DNA from: Euglena gracilis
Lineage: Eukaryota > Euglenida > Euglenophyceae > Euglenales
Direction: 5' to 3'
Length of the DNA: 64,000 nt
Assembly (NCBI GenBank): GCA_039621445.1
Contig: CP154956.1
Coordinates: forward strand, 79,294,474 to 79,358,473
A program made the position numbers and the translations under genes. Shown one piece after another: positions 1-12,003 of this stretch. Numbering within the stretch: position 1 is the first letter of the stretch; each line of letters starts with the position of its first letter. Under the pieces are notes generated by a model. That model ran no database searches and was not told where the DNA came from. It saw nothing but the letters and a program-made list of their open reading frames with translations.

Positions 1-1312
1 TGCGGCCGAAGGAATCGTCCCTGGCGCCTGTCATTTTTCTTCCCCGAAGGGGGGGTTTTATAGGTTCCGGTTTGGTTGGTCGGCCCGGGGGGGGGTTATA
101 GGTGGGGGGGGGGTTATAAGTGGGGGGGGGTTAGAAAGTGACCCCCCCTCCCCCCTGGTTCGACTATCAATGGTACGATAATGACCACACCTCATTTTGA
201 TCAAAGCCTGAGAAGAATGCCCTCAAATTTCTTTGTCCACCTTTTACACAAGCAGTGCCATTTTGCACATTGGTCAGGTTTTCCAGATGGTTTCCGGTTT
301 TTTGGGGAGGTCCCCCACCTCCAGGGTTCCTGGCATGGTCAAAAAAAATGACGAAAAGTGGGGAATCAAGGAAAAAATTACGCCAAACCTCTCGGACCCA
401 TTAAGAAAAAAGACAAAAGTGGGGAGACCAATTTTGCATGTCATTTTCTTTTTCTTTTCATCTGTTGGCTAGACGTTGGGGACTTTTGCAATCCAAAATG
501 ATGGAAAATATGGGAAATTGTCTCCAGGCAAATGAGCCAGTATAAAGGCAGCTACAGTTTATTTACGTTTTAACCAAGACCAAAATGCGATTTTGAACAC
601 TTTTTTTTAAGTAAAATTATGTCAAAATTTTTTTCTTCTTCTGGGGAAGGTCCGATGCCCTACGTGGTGTCGTTGCAGAACCCTCTTTGGCAAGAGGGGG
701 ACGGTCCAGGGAATCATTTTTCACGGTGTTCTTTGTGAAGGGGGGGAAAGGGACGGATCTTTTTTACCCTGCAAAGTTGTTTTGGCATACAAAGCATTAG
801 CGATGCAAACTTATTTTTGGGGATGACGTATTTTTGGGGGTAAGTTTGTTGCTCAGGGTATCAATCATCATAAAAAAAAATAGCAAAAAGGTACCAAAGG
901 ACTGCACCCTATGAACAACGGCCTTCCTTCCTGCCCTCATCAACCTTTTTAGTGGGATTTTAAACTTAAAGTTTGCAAGAGTTGATTTTGTAAAGAGAAA
1001 ATTTTCAGCTGCACATATAACTTTGGAGGGATCGGGGTCAAAGAGGTAGGTGTACTTTTGCAAAGGTATTTTGGGGGGGATTATTCCCCATGGACAGTTT
1101 TCACCTGTGGGGATGTTTGTTACGCTGGGAAGTTGTGACCTTGGGTCAAGCAGGCATGCTGCTACCTGGACCAAAATCACTAAAAATCTTCGGGTATGGC
1201 ATGTGAGTTTTCAACACATTCTGCAGTTCCACTTATTTTAGTGCTTCACCCTTCCCTTGTCTTCAAGGGCTAAAATTATTGTTTTCCCCACCCACGATCC
1301 GGGGGGGGGGTA
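1..1312. other. repeat-rich non-coding stretch
   Basis: No gene is recognised here. Bases 50-160 hold G-tracts separated by TTATAGG/TTATAAG words, the usual edge of the G/C-tract elements of this window. The rest is T- and A-rich single-copy-looking DNA with frequent stops in all frames. Short open frames exist but lack conserved motifs or a paralogous copy to test them. Confidence 0.5.
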
Positions 1313-1740
1313 GACAGGGTTTGATATAAGGAGGGCGTACATCGTTTAGGTGGGGGGGTGTCCCCCCCCCCTCCTGGCCCGCAGGGGGGGGGGTCCGGAC
1401 CCCCCCCCCACCTGCCAGGGGTCCAGACCGACCCTCGCGGGGGGGTTCCCGGGACCCCCCCCAAAAAGGGTCATTTTTTTCCTCCGGCGCTTTGCGCCGA
1501 AAATTTTTTGCATTTTTGGCACATTTTTGCCCAAAAAGTGCCCAAAATGGCACTTTTGGTCGTTTTGGGGGGTCAAAAATTTTTGGCCCGGCGCTTCGCG
1601 CCGGGCCGAAATTCGGTAACCCAGACCGCGCAACTGTTTAGGTGGGGGGGTGTCCCCCCCACCCCCCCCCCTCCTGGCCCGCAGGGGGGGGGGGTCCGGA
1701 CCCCCCCCCCCCCACCTGTCCTTATATCGAACCCTGGGGG
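1313..1740. repeat. G/C-tract-bounded TIR element (GATATAAGG family)
   Basis: The left end reads CAGGGTTTGATATAAGG and, further in, AGGTGGGGGGG. The right end reads CCCCACCTGTCCTTATATCG followed by AACCCTGGGG, an inverted copy. The interior has two GC hairpins (near 1,489 and 1,590; GGCGC, a 3-base loop such as TTC, then GCGCC) and mirrored G and C runs. Related ends occur at 31,141-31,195, 37,437-37,500 and 47,760-47,830. No coding capacity is visible, so it is presumably a non-autonomous element. Confidence 0.6.
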
Positions 1741-1749
1741 TAGATGTTC

Positions 1750-1878
1750 ACCTCGGTACACTGGACACATGGCAATGGAATGGGAGAGCCAATTGAGTGG
1801 CAGTCAAGTACCTCCAGAGCCGGCATGCCCCCACCCACATATTGCCCCCAACGGAATGCCGCCACGAACAGACTGGAT
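1750..1878 (+). pseudogene. GT31 gene copy 1, stem-region exon (disrupted)
   Basis: Homologous to 39,092-39,220. The copies share PRYTGH, then VKYL-S---APT-ILPP-ECR. Copy 1 carries a 22-base insertion between these two parts, which shifts the frame (22 is not a multiple of 3). The piece lies about 1 kb upstream of the exon encoding the first beta strand of the GT31 fold, so I infer it encodes the lumenal stem. The protein assignment rests only on order and paralogy. Confidence 0.4.
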
Positions 1879-2188
1879 TATCCGAGGAGGGAATGGGAGG
1901 TTCAACCAGCAGCTTTCCCCCCTTTTTTTATATGGATGCTTTTTTTAGGTCAAAACTTTCATTCGGCATCAATGGTGCCGAGTGATTTCCTCAACTTTTG
2001 TAAACGGATTTTCCTTTCTGCAGTGCCATCGTGGGGGGGGGACAGGGTGTTGCTTAAGCCGGAGGGAGAGGGCTGGCCGAGCCCCCCTCTCCCTCCATCC
2101 ACAGGGGTCCCCCGCTTGGACTAGGCCTGGCTGGGGGGTCAAACCGGCTACCAAAGAACCGAATCTGCACAAATGCCCCCAAAAACTG

Positions 2189-2515
<327 letters not shown>

Positions 2516-2516
<1 letters not shown>

Positions 2517-2790
2517 GTGCCGACCCCACCCTGGGGGGGGGAGGGGTGCCTGCCTGGGCAGGCACTCCAAGGCACTCCCGATCCGATCCCCCCGGGGAGG
2601 GGGGGCACACAGCTAAAAGTGCCGAAAGCGCCGAAGGCGCCGGGGAGCCAAAAATGGCCTATTTTCAAAGGAATGTGCCTGGGCACAGGCCAAAATCTGA
2701 CCCCCCCGGGGGGTAGTGCCTGCCTGGGCAGGCACCCCAAGGCACTCCGGACCCCCCCTCCCCCTGGGGTTGGTTAAAAAAACAGCCTGG
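2516..2790. repeat. GTGCCTGCCTGGGCAGGCAC-family repeat
   Basis: The block runs from GGTGCCGACCCCACC to GGTTAAAAAAACAGCCTGG and contains two copies of a perfect palindrome around TGCCTGGGCA, a GC hairpin (GCGCCGAAGGCGCC) and G/C tracts. The motif AAAATGGCCTATTTTCAAAGG recurs near 63,000 and a variant near 4,255. Related blocks lie at 3,700-3,910, 4,190-4,360, 20,340-20,420, 57,400-57,540 and 62,985-63,190. Confidence 0.6.
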
Positions 2791-2804
2791 TCCGAATTCA
2801 GCCT

Positions 2805-2911
2805 GGCGGTGACCTGGAGCAGTTTGCCCCGGGGCGGGTGGCACACGACGTGGTCATCGCCATCTTTACGGGGGAGGACGATGGCGGGTACAAGTCGCCC
2901 AGGCCCCGGTG
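2805..2911 (+). CDS. GT31 gene copy 1, exon A (first Rossmann strand)
   Basis: The frame gives GDLEQFAPGRVAHDVV, then IAIFTGEDDGGYKSPR. In GT31 enzymes a hydrophobic beta strand of this kind (V-I-A-I/L-x-T/S) stands just before the R-R-x-x-I-R-x-T-W motif, and here the next conserved exon carries that motif. Over about 110 bases the copy at 39,816 differs at only two positions, both silent in this frame, although the flanks have diverged much more. A GT donor is available inside the block (GCGG/GTACAAG), so the true 3' border is uncertain. Confidence 0.55.
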
Positions 2912-4573
2912 GATGGCGGGAACCCACCCGCCCGAAGCGTTCTGCCCGAAGAATTGGAAGATGTGCCACCGCACTCGGACAGCACCAACTCCGGACGGCA
3001 GGCCGGTTCAATCTCATCGATCTCAGGCAGCCGATCTTGCACTCAAGCTTTTTTTTTGGGTGTTCCTGTGCATATTTGCGCAAAGGAAAATTAATTCAGG
3101 CAGCCTCATGCCACTGGGACCCCCCGGGGGGTCCCAGTAGCATGATGGGGGGTTTTTTCAACCCCTCCTTGCCATACAAGTGGAACGTGTTATTCCTTCC
3201 GCCGGGAATTTTTGGCCCATCACAGGGATTTTGGGGTTAGGGTTAGCGTATGGTCAGGGGTGTTAAGAGTTTTAGGCCTCAAAATTAGACTCAAATTTTG
3301 CCTCAATTTTGGCCCGAATTCGGCCCAAAGCCATAACCTTAATCCCATCCCCATCAATGACCCCAGTTTTCCAAACTGGGGTCACAAACAGAGCTGCTAA
3401 AAACGGTGAATCGGTGGGGGGGGTCCAGGAAACCCCTCAGACCACGCGTACTCGCTCGTCACATAAGCGAATCCAATCACGGTCCACCCAACTGACATAC
3501 TACTGGGATCCCGGAGGGTCTCAGTATGAGGTTGCCGAGCTTTTTTGGGGGGATGAGCATTTTTTTCACATTGCCGATTGCGCACCGGCCCTTCACGTGT
3601 GCAACTGCATTTCGGGGGTGAAACCCGAGGGAAAGGCCACAATTTGATAAATTTGATGTTTTTGACCCCCCAAAGCATGGTGCCGAGCAGGCTATTTTCT
3701 AAAATGGTGCCGACCCCACCCCCCCGGGGGGTGACTGCCTGGGCAGGCCCGCGGGGGCGGGGGGGGTGGCACACAGGCATTCCGACGACCCTCGGGGGGG
3801 CTGCCGGGGAGCCTAAAATGCCCGGAAAGGGGCGCCAGGAGGAGAAACTACCCTCCCCGTGGCAGGCCAGGATATCCGACCCCGGGGGCCCGGGGGGGGT
3901 CCGGACTGTGCAATTGCTTGGGTTTTCTCCAGGGGGGGGGCATTGTGCAAAAATAGTGGTGTGAAAATTTGGGACCCCCCAAAATTGGGGGTTGCAAAAA
4001 TTCCAACTGGATTTTCTGCATTTTGGATAATATGCCAAAAACAAAATTTTTTGACGTTGCCAAAACCATTTTTTTCCATGGTTGGATTTTTGTTTGTTCA
4101 CCCCCCCCTTTTGGGGACCCCCTGGGAGGGGGTTTTTTCCTCTGGGGGCCGGGGGGCCAGTGCCCGCCCCCCACCCCCCCCCCCCCCCCCGGGGGGGGGG
4201 GGGCTAGGGCACACAGCCAAGTGCCCTAGCACAGATCGACGCTAGGCCGGGGAGCCTAAAAACTATTTTCAAAGGGGTCCAGACCGCCCCCCCCCCCCCC
4301 GGGTCAGGCACCCCAGCCCTCCGGACCCCTCCCCCCCGGGGTTGGTTAAAAAAAACAGCCTGGTGCCGAGTTGTGAATCCCCTGGTTGACCCCCCAGGAA
4401 ATGAGAAATTCGCCCAAAACCTCCCAGTGTCTGTTACGCAAAGGATTTCACTGTAAAACCAACCAATAGCCCCCTCTGTCAGCCTTTTTGCAGCTGAAAG
4501 ACAAATGGTATGAAGTTGAAAATGTGAAATGATATTTTTTCTCCTGCATTCTTTTACCTCTGGACCATAGAGA
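2912..4573. other. repeat-filled interval, no gene seen
   Basis: Intron-like interval downstream of exon A. It holds two or three copies of the GGCAGGC palindrome family (3,700-3,910 and 4,190-4,360), a GGGTTAGGGTTAG stretch at about 3,235-3,247, and an AT-rich tract at 4,010-4,080. Bases 2,920-2,960 are still alignable with 39,935-39,980. No conserved coding frame was found. Confidence 0.45.
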
Positions 4574-4822
4574 TGCACCCCCCCCCAATATAAGCAACTG
4601 ATTTTCTATATTTGTGTTTCTGAAAATTGGCTCCAGGGGTTGCTTATAATTGTAATTCGCTGATTACTGCCCGTTTTTTTTGGGACGTTTTAATGAAACT
4701 TCCTTCATATTGTCCAGCAAGGGGTTGCTAATATTTGCTTATATTTGAGTGTCGGCTGTCGGCCAAAGGGTTGCTTCCATTCTGGGGTTACTTACAGAAT
4801 GCAGTTGCTCATATTTGGGGGG
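4574..4822. repeat. C/G-tract TIR element (ATAAGCAACTG family)
   Basis: The left end CCCCCCCAATATAAGCAACTG mirrors the right end CAGTTGCTCATATTTGGGGGG. The interior repeats GGGTTGCT-ATA words several times and is otherwise non-coding. It has the same architecture as the other small elements: a C run, a short specific TIR, a body, an inverted TIR and a G run. Confidence 0.55.
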
Positions 4823-7800
4823 ATGGGTGGTTGGGTCTCGGGCCGGACCCTCCCGGTGGGGGAGGTCCCAGGCCTAAGGCCCGAGTTTTGGTTTCGGCAT
4901 GAAGCGCCAAGAATTTTTGGGAACTGCCCTTAGACGAGATGATTTTTGGGGGGGGGGCATCCCCCTAGGGGAGTCCCGCATCAGGCTGGGTGGGTGGGTG
5001 GGGACCCCCCTGGGGTCTTAAAGCCTGGTTGAATCCCCTCCTCCGGGTGGTCGCCATGGGTCAGATTTTGGCCTGGCCGAAGGCCAGGCTGGAAAAGATT
5101 GTCAAGGGATTTTGGCTGAATTTTGGGTGGGTGGGTGAGTAGTGCCCCCCCCCCCCCGGGTTGTGGGTGGATGGGTCGGAAAAATGGGTGGGTGGGTTTG
5201 GGCCTGGGGAAAAGTGCCCTCCAGGGGGTCACTAAGCGAATCTCTGCGCTGGAACCCCTCCTCAAAAACATTGTTGTTTTGGGGGGGGTCGGGACTCGCC
5301 CAACCTTCCAAGGGTGCTCTGGATCGACCCCAGGGGTATACCAGGAACCCCAAAGCAGGAAAGTTTTCTTATGTTAAATTTTTACGACATTCCGACCTGG
5401 AAAGTTTTTGCGTTTTGGCAAAGCTTCCTCAAACAGAACTCAAAATTTCATGTTTTGTCCATTTTGGGATGCAAATTTATTTCGGCCCAGCACTTGGCTC
5501 CAGGCAGAAAGTTGCTTGTTGTTGTTTTGGGATGCCATTGTTTAACCCCCCCACTTGTAAACCCCCCCAGAGTATATAGTTGATGGGCCATGAAGGACCG
5601 TTTTTAAGTCCAGGGAAGGTTGTGGAATTCGGCCTCCTAAAATGACCCCAAATCGGAGTTTTTGGCAAATATGTGAGAAATGACGTTTTGATCATGGTCA
5701 CAGAAAAATTGCAAATAAAAAATCAGTTTCAGGGTTTTTTTTTAACGGCCAGAAAAATTGTTCCCAGTGGTTGGTTCGTCGGCCTGAAGGGGGTTTATAA
5801 GTGAGTTTTGGAAGGGGGTCTCCTCCCCCTGTGACCGTTCCCTGGTGGTTCTTTGCGCAATTGTGCTGAGGTTTGGGTGCCAATTCCTAATTAGGTGCCT
5901 TTTTTGTGTCCCCGAACGCAGAGGCTTTTAAGTCAGTAAAAGCACATCAATTCACAGGAAATGCACTGCACCAGGTGCAAATCATCTTTCGAGCTTAAAC
6001 TTTGAGTTGTCGTTTTTTATCCTGATTTTTCAGGAGTATTAAAATGGCAAGATTTGCAATCACATAGTCACTGGCTGACCTGACCCCCCCCCCCGTTTTT
6101 TTGAGCGACTGACTGGTTTTGGCCCCGACCATCACTGGGGGGGTCAGCAAAAAAAATTGAAGAAGTTACTCGGCGCCGAAGGCGGCGGGAAGCTTTTTTT
6201 TGGCCGTTTGTTTTCCATGTTTGTGTCAATTTTCCTTTGGGTTCAGAGTGGCCGACCCCACCCCCCAGGGGGGGGGTAGGTGACTCACTGGGTTTCCAAA
6301 AAAGTGATTGACTGGTTTTGGGAAGACTGGAGTGACCCCCCCCTGGGAGTTTGTTAAAAAAAAATGTATCGTATGTATCACATATCGTATCCAACTGGCT
6401 GATAGGCAGTTGCATTCAATTTGGAGGCGGCAAGGATGGTGGAGAATGATTGACAATTGGCAAAAAAAAAATGCACTAAAACAGCCCAAAGCTGCAGGCA
6501 ATTAAGCTGCAAGCTGTCCAAAGTGACCAAAATTGCCCGGAAAAAAAGTTCTGAGGCGCTACCACCATCATTCAAGTGTGAATTGCTGCTTTGTGCAAGG
6601 TGTATGTCAAACCGGACATTTTCGGGTCGCAAAAACAATCAAAAACAATCACGAATGGGAATCAAGCGTCGTCAGCACAAATCTGTGGAAAACCGTGGAG
6701 TGGGGCATTGGGTGGACACAGAGGGTGGGAAGGCGATTTTGGGGTGGGGCCCAACTTTTCTGTGACCTTCCACCGGCCTGCCCCTGCCTCGGCTGAACAC
6801 TGGCTTGGCCTTCTCTGGACAAAGGCGTGGCAGCGACAGGGCGAAAGGGTTTCGGATGTGATCATTTTCCCAACCCTGCCCAACCCAAACTTTTCTGCAA
6901 CACGGAAGGCATCCAGGCCTTTTCCGCATCGAAAACAGAGTTGACGGTGGAATAACATCATGAGCCAATTGTGCATTGCATGCACCTTGCCACACTTGTT
7001 TTCAAATTCTCTACATTCCTCCACCTTCTGCATTCCCAAAGCTCTTTTTTTTAAAAAAAAAAGTGCAGACGTTATCCAGATTAATGTTTGTCGTCTGTGG
7101 GTGGGTATTCCCAAGGAGGCCCAGTCGGAAAGATCTTCTAGGGGTTTCTGGGCAACTGATAAATGCCTCATTAATCCCAAATATTAATTCTTCAAAATAT
7201 GTAAAAAAAATGCCAGCATCACCCAGCATCGCCCAGCGTCGCCCAGTCATCAGAGGTGCTTGATACCCACCCCGCTTGATCCACCCCGAGATCCACACCG
7301 GAGGGACCCCCCACCCCTCAGGTCACCCTCTGACCTCCAGTGGGGCTATTTTCAACATTAAATCCCTCCCTGCCTATACACCCAGACTGCTAAATGCCAG
7401 AACCGCTCCGTGCAGCACTTATGGGGATACACCACAATTAAGGTTCTGGTCATCTTGGCGGTGGTCACAAAATTGTGAGGAGGCACAGGCGGTCGAATTT
7501 ATCGCGACGGTTCCCAGGATCCAATGATGGTTTGGTTTGGTTTGATCCAGTTTGGATTTATAGCTTTGGCCCTTGGGTGGGGGTTGTGATAATAACAGAT
7601 GGGGGGAGTTTGATGGATTATTTGATAATTTTAAATGCACGGTTTAAATGCACTCCGATCACTCCGTCCATGACAGTACCGACCCCCACTTATCGACGCA
7701 CTGCATCCAGTCCACCCGCTGCACCGACCAGTGTCAACATCCATCACATCGACTCCAGTATCTATACCACTCGCAAAAAATGTGTGTCTCGAAAGTGCCG

Positions 7801-8480
7801 CGAAAAAGGCGCCAACTTCGCCCACATTGCTTGAAGGCCTCCTGGAATCATTTTCCACTTCAAGAAAAGGGGTCACTCACTTCTGACTCCCTCCCCCACT
7901 GGGACTGGGGGTCTCTGACCTCCTGTTAAACGTTGCTCCAAGCCAATGGATTTGCCCAATTTTCATGCATTTCTGGTGCATTTGGCGCCTGGTTTGGTCT
8001 TGTTTTTTTTTGCTACATTCCTGCCCGATCACCGTGGGGGGTTAAGGAGCCAAAAACTATTCAGTCACCCGGGAGGTCAGACACACCTTAAGCGGCGGTG
8101 TTACCGTAGGGGCACTTCAGCACCACCTACCCAAAAGCCCCAAAACCATCCCATACGCGTCTGTGTTTGTGAGACCTCAAAATCAGAAATTTCGGGCCCT
8201 TTTTGGGAGTCCAAAAAGTAGGCCAAAAAAACGTCGTAAAATGTCGAAATCGGGTGGGCAGTTAGCGCCGCCTACTTCATTCTTTGCTGCAGATTAGCCA
8301 GAGTAGTCGGGAATTGTCGGGGTTTGTCAGGATTTTTCGGTTGCTCACTTCCAGAAAGCCAGAATAATGGGCCAGGATTTTGTCCGAGTTTGTGAGATTT
8401 TGCTGGGATTTTGCATGAGGTGCTTGCTCAGGATGGGGTTCCTCCAGCCCATGTCCGAAATCCAAGTGAACCATCGAGAG
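4823..8480. other. long intron-like interval of GT31 copy 1
   Basis: No gene is recognised. Notable contents: repeats of the GGTGGGTGGG type at 4,980-5,340; a G/C-tract element with GACTGACTGGTTTTGG words and a GCGCCGAAGGCGGCG hairpin at 6,085-6,360; a block at 6,640-6,950 that aligns with 40,800-41,110 and so belongs to the segmental duplication; CCCAGCATCGCCCAGC 10-mer repeats at 7,211-7,245; and a possible decayed TIR pair (AAGCGGCGG at 8,090, CGCCGCCTACTTC at 8,265). Confidence 0.4.
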
Positions 8481-8577
8481 AGAAGGCCCAACCCCAAATC
8501 GTATTTTCAGCGTCGGGATGGTATCCGCAAAACGTGGAAGGCAGTGGAGGCACTGGAGGCCAACATCACCAAACAGG
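8481..8577 (+). CDS. GT31 gene copy 1, exon B (R-x-x-I-R-x-T-W motif)
   Basis: Encodes RRPNPKSYFQRRDGIRKTW followed by KAVEALEANITKQ. The RR-x-x-IR-x-TW signature is the N-terminal hallmark of glycosyltransferase family 31 (beta-1,3-galactosyltransferases and relatives), where it lies at the nucleotide-sugar-binding face. The paralog at 43,386 has the same frame with one codon fewer and conservative changes (Q/E, G/S). The donor AACAGG/GTGGGT matches AACAGG/GTGGCG in copy 2. NIT is a potential N-glycosylation site. The usual acidic residue before RR is Q here. Confidence 0.7.
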
Positions 8578-9379
8578 GTGGGTGCACTGGTCCCTTTCCT
8601 CTCGCAACCATGGCTCCAATCCTCTGGGGCAATTTATCGCAATGCAAACTGCGAAGAACAGAAACAGCCACGTTTTTTTCAGTGCACACCTTAAATTTCC
8701 ACTATGTGTACTTTCTGTTTATGTTGATTTCCCAGCCCTTTTGCAAGGTCTGGTTGGTGCACGGTTGCCACAAGCTGCAGTTGAAGTTTGAGGGTATTCC
8801 AAGGGATCGTTGTGGTGCTAGGGGAGGTTTAGGAAAGCAGTCGGTTCATGAAGGTGTTTCTTGGGCTCCTCTCAATGGTGGCATTGGCATGTGGGTAAAA
8901 TGAAGGGATGCACTGTAGTACACTCTATTCCATTCATGTTTGCGTGTGTTTGGGTAACAGAAGAGAATCAAACATATTTTTGATGGCTTTTCCTTTGATG
9001 GTTTCTTCTCAGGTTGACAAATGGTATGCACAGCATGATGCAATGCATATGAATTGTGCATTATGTACAATTCATAGTACTTATGCATTTTACAAATGAA
9101 TGCATTCATTTTATTAAACTCTTCTTCCGCACGGCATCAAGTTTGTCACCCCAGGGGAAGAGTGAACAATTTTTTTCCCAGCAGAAGCCTTTGAGGGGAA
9201 ATCACCCTCCCCCTTTTTTTAATCGGGGGTGATTTTCTGAAGAATCCCGTGGCCGTTGTTCCCCCAATAAAAAACTCTCATTTTTTTTTTGCAATGGCAT
9301 GCCAGGACGCACACAGCAATAGCGTTTTTCATATTTAATTAGTTGATTATCGTGCCACTGGATATTTCCGGATCATTTC

Positions 9380-9433
9380 ATTCATATCGCCATGATAGCC
9401 ACTGGGAACAGCTGTGGTCCAGAGTGTGATCCT
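9380..9433 (+). CDS. possible short exon of GT31 copy 1
   Basis: A block ending TGGTCCAGAGTGTG is conserved with 44,117-44,165; the shared peptide reads T-G/I-GN-GPEC. Copy 2 has a donor GTAG/GTAGGG at the end of the match, while copy 1 reads GGAGGG there. It lies between exons B and C, in collinear order. It is too short to be sure that it is coding rather than conserved intron. Confidence 0.25.
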
Positions 9434-9744
9434 AGGGAGGGGTCCTTAAGCTGGCGGGTTGCCAACCCCCACAGGAAGGGTCCAGCCAGCCCCCTTCCCT
9501 TCATTGGGCATTCCTCTTCAGGATCACACCTCCAAACTTTGGTTGCAAAGTCCCAACCCAGCTTGGAGCTGGATTTTTTTTTGCTTTGTTCTGGGTACCT
9601 GGGTCCAGCCTGGCATCCAGCTGGACCCCCCCCCTCTTTCCACGGGGCTGTGGCTGGAAGGGGTCCTCAGGCCCTGATACGCATGGTCCCTGATGTGCAC
9701 TGGTAGGGTTTCTGCGCGCATGACACCCACCCCAGCGGTTTTTT

Positions 9745-9992
9745 TTAGTCGTGGACCCTCGCGGGGGGAGGGTGGGTGGGTCCGACCGAGCCCCCCCCCC
9801 CCCCCCCCCGGGGTCCCCCCCGGAGGGGGGTGGGATATGCTTTTTGGCGCCGAATGCGCCGAAAATTTTTGAAAAAGTGCTGTTTTTAGCACTTTTCGCG
9901 ATTTTCGGCCATTTTTTTTTGTGGGTCCCCCGGGACCCCCCCCCCCAGTGGGTGGGGGGGTGGGGGGGCCGCCCCCCGCCCCCTGTTCTTAA
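9745..9992 (+). repeat. hairpin element, GTCGTGGACC family
   Basis: The order is T-run, GTCGTGGACC, GGTGGGTGGGTCCG, C-run, GGAGGGGGGTGGGATAT, GC hairpin (GGCGCCGAATGCGCC), an inner stem pairing GTGCTG with AGCAC, GTGGGTCCCC, then C/G tracts and CTTAAGAAAATCC. Same-strand copies lie at 27,497-27,765 and 48,797-49,050, and a reversed copy at 25,583-25,790. Length is about 250 bases with no coding capacity. Confidence 0.65.
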
Positions 9993-10476
9993 GAAAATCC
10001 TTGCCCCCCCCCCACTCTCTTTGACTCCCCTCCTGGGCCCACATTCTTCCTACTCTCTGATTACAACCTGACCGACTTTCTGCGACAAGAGCATGCAATT
10101 GTTTATCGTTGCACCCAATGGTGGCCTTGGCTGACCTTTTTTGGATTTTCTGACCACCTCCTCAAAACTCACGAGGTCCCCCTGGTATGGTGAGTTTCCT
10201 GGCTATTTTTTTTTAAGTTTCCCCGTTTGTGACATTGAGGGGAGGCGCCAGAAAACATTCATGCCTTTTCATTGGCTTGTCTTGCTTGTCGTGTGTGTCT
10301 TGCCTTTCTTGATTGCTCGTGACGCGCACTGGTATCCAAGACACAATGTGTTGTTGGCACAACTCTTGTGTCACCGACATCTGGAATGTCGTGTCGTGGA
10401 CAAGGGGGGTGTATACCTCAAGGTAATTAAGGGCTGCTTTTAAAAAATGCGATTGATAATTTTTTTATTTGGACAG

Positions 10477-10586
10477 TTTCCCAACCCTCCTGCACTGGTC
10501 AATCGCATGGGCACGAAATGGAAACTTTCCGGGACATCCTGTTGGTTAGGGACCCGTCGGGCGTCGCTTGGGGTTACCAGCCAGGG
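10477..10586 (+). CDS. GT31 gene copy 1, exon C (DILL region)
   Basis: The acceptor TTATTTGGACAG precedes a frame containing QSHGHEMETFRDILLVRDPS and GVAWGYQPG. The paralog at 44,883-44,992 keeps the frame (QLHGQEKMTFRDILLIRDPS). In GT31 enzymes an E-x(4-6)-D-I-L stretch followed by D-x-Y/Y-N-L-T-x-K links the first and second Rossmann units, and the next exon begins with the GLS-K counterpart. The 3' border near GT at 10,587 is inferred. Confidence 0.5.
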
Positions 10587-11133
10587 GTCTTCTGCCTGGT
10601 TTCTTTTTTTCGTCCCCATGGTTCACCAAGTCAGCCTCCTGATTTTTACTCTCCTCCCTCACAGGATTTGGCCATCACGCTTGTACACTGCTCAACAGGG
10701 ATTTGGGCTCCACCTCCCCCCTCTGAAGCGGCCAGCCTGAATTTTTTTGGCCCTTTTGGCATAAAAATTGGCCAAAAATCGCGCATGAATTTTTTTTATC
10801 TTGCTGTCATATTTTTGGGGATGTATGTTTCAAAGAAGATGTGTTGAAATCCTGAAATATTTTGAAAGAAAAATGGCGTTTGGGGACTCACCTGGGATGT
10901 TCGTGGCTGGAGGAAGGCTTTAAGAAGGCTTTAGGGGAACCCAACACTGCTTTTGCACTGACTTCATTTGCATGACTTATCGTACAAAGCACAGCACGGC
11001 AGCAGCAAGTGAACTGAACTTGAATTTTACGTTGAAAGGATCAAAGAACTGCAAGAAACTCCCCGAGCATACCGCAAAAAAAATAATAAATTTTTGTGGC
11101 ACTTCAACTGTTTGGTGTTTTCCACCCAGAAAG

Positions 11134-11430
11134 AAGGCAGCACTCACTCACTGGCCGACCCCCCCTGGGGGGGGGGAGGGGGGGGGCGAATCATTTTCAG
11201 AATGATTTGCTGGTTTTGTCCCGGACACCCTCCCTCAGGGGGGAGGGAGGTCCGGCAAAAAACCACCAAAGTGACCCGGCGCCAAAGGAAAATTTTGGCT
11301 TTTTTCATGTTTGTGGTTAAATTCCCCTTGGATTCCAGAGTGTCCGACCCCCGGGGGGGGGTGCAGTGACTGACTGGTTTTCTGGGGAGGGAAGTGAATG
11401 GCCAGTTTTTGGAAGAGTGGAGCGTCCCAC
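11134..11430. repeat. GACTGACTGG-family G/C-tract element
   Basis: Contains CACTGGCCGACCCCCC, G/C tracts, a CCTCCCTCAGGGGGGAGGGAGG palindrome, a body with TTTTCATGTTTGTGG, and GTGACTGACTGGTTTTCTGG at the end. It shares this order with 6,085-6,360; fragments recur at 17,560-17,680 and 17,930-18,015. Non-coding. Confidence 0.5.
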
Positions 11431-11843
11431 CCCCACCAGAGGTCGGTTGAAAATTGTATGTCCAGGGCAGGACCCTTCCCCCCTCCCCGGGGAGTCCAGA
11501 ACCGGACTTTTGCTGGTCTGGGTTCAGCAAAGAGCTGGAAATTTTTTGGAAAATGTCTTCGAGTTGGGTCTTCCCAGAGGGGGACACCCCCTGTGTGGGT
11601 GGCGGACCCCCCCCTCTCTTTGATCTTAAAAGAATACTTGTTGCCGCTGAGTGGGTACCCCTCAGAGAAGAGGGGTTTTCCCCTTCTCTTTCCTCCTTCC
11701 CTTTGTTTTTTTTTGAACCCAAAATTGACCCCCTCAAAGGTGGGTCACCCGACCACTGCCGGTGGGTGGATGGGTGGCTGGGTGTTGACCACGGATCTGC
11801 AAAACAAACTGTGTTAATAAAAAGTCTGATTTTCAAATGGCAG

Positions 11844-12003
11844 GCGGCAAGGAGAACATGCGACGGCCCCTGGCAGCATGGCTTATCGGCAAAACTGCTC
11901 ATCCTGGTGCAGCTCATTGCCCAGCAGTGTGCGGTGGTGAAGTACTTCATGAAGTGCGACGATGACACATATGTTCATATCCCAAGCCTCGCTCTTGCCC
12001 AGG
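11844..12003 (+). CDS. GT31 gene copy 1, exon D (catalytic DDD motif)
   Basis: Follows the acceptor AAATGGCAG. The frame reads HGLSAKLLILVQLIAQQC, then VVKYFMKCDDDTYVHIP and SLALAQG. In GT31 the D-D-D triad binds the divalent metal and UDP-sugar in the Golgi lumen, and the upstream N-L-T-x-K helix and C/A-K-Y-x-x-K strand are standard. The paralog at 46,144-46,303 has the same length (160 bases). Changes in the core are about half silent, as expected for a constrained coding exon. Two compensating 1-base indels make the first 15 codons uncertain. Confidence 0.72.

Noticed and set aside
1263-1770. Several overlapping proline/glycine-rich ORFs of up to 196 codons on both strands
   Set aside because: They translate G- and C-tracts and the GATATAAGG TIR element; mirrored peptides on both strands show repeat origin.
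3231-3250. GGGTTAGGGTTAG as a possible telomere repeat
   Set aside because: Only two units, interstitial; similar short runs occur elsewhere without tandem extension.
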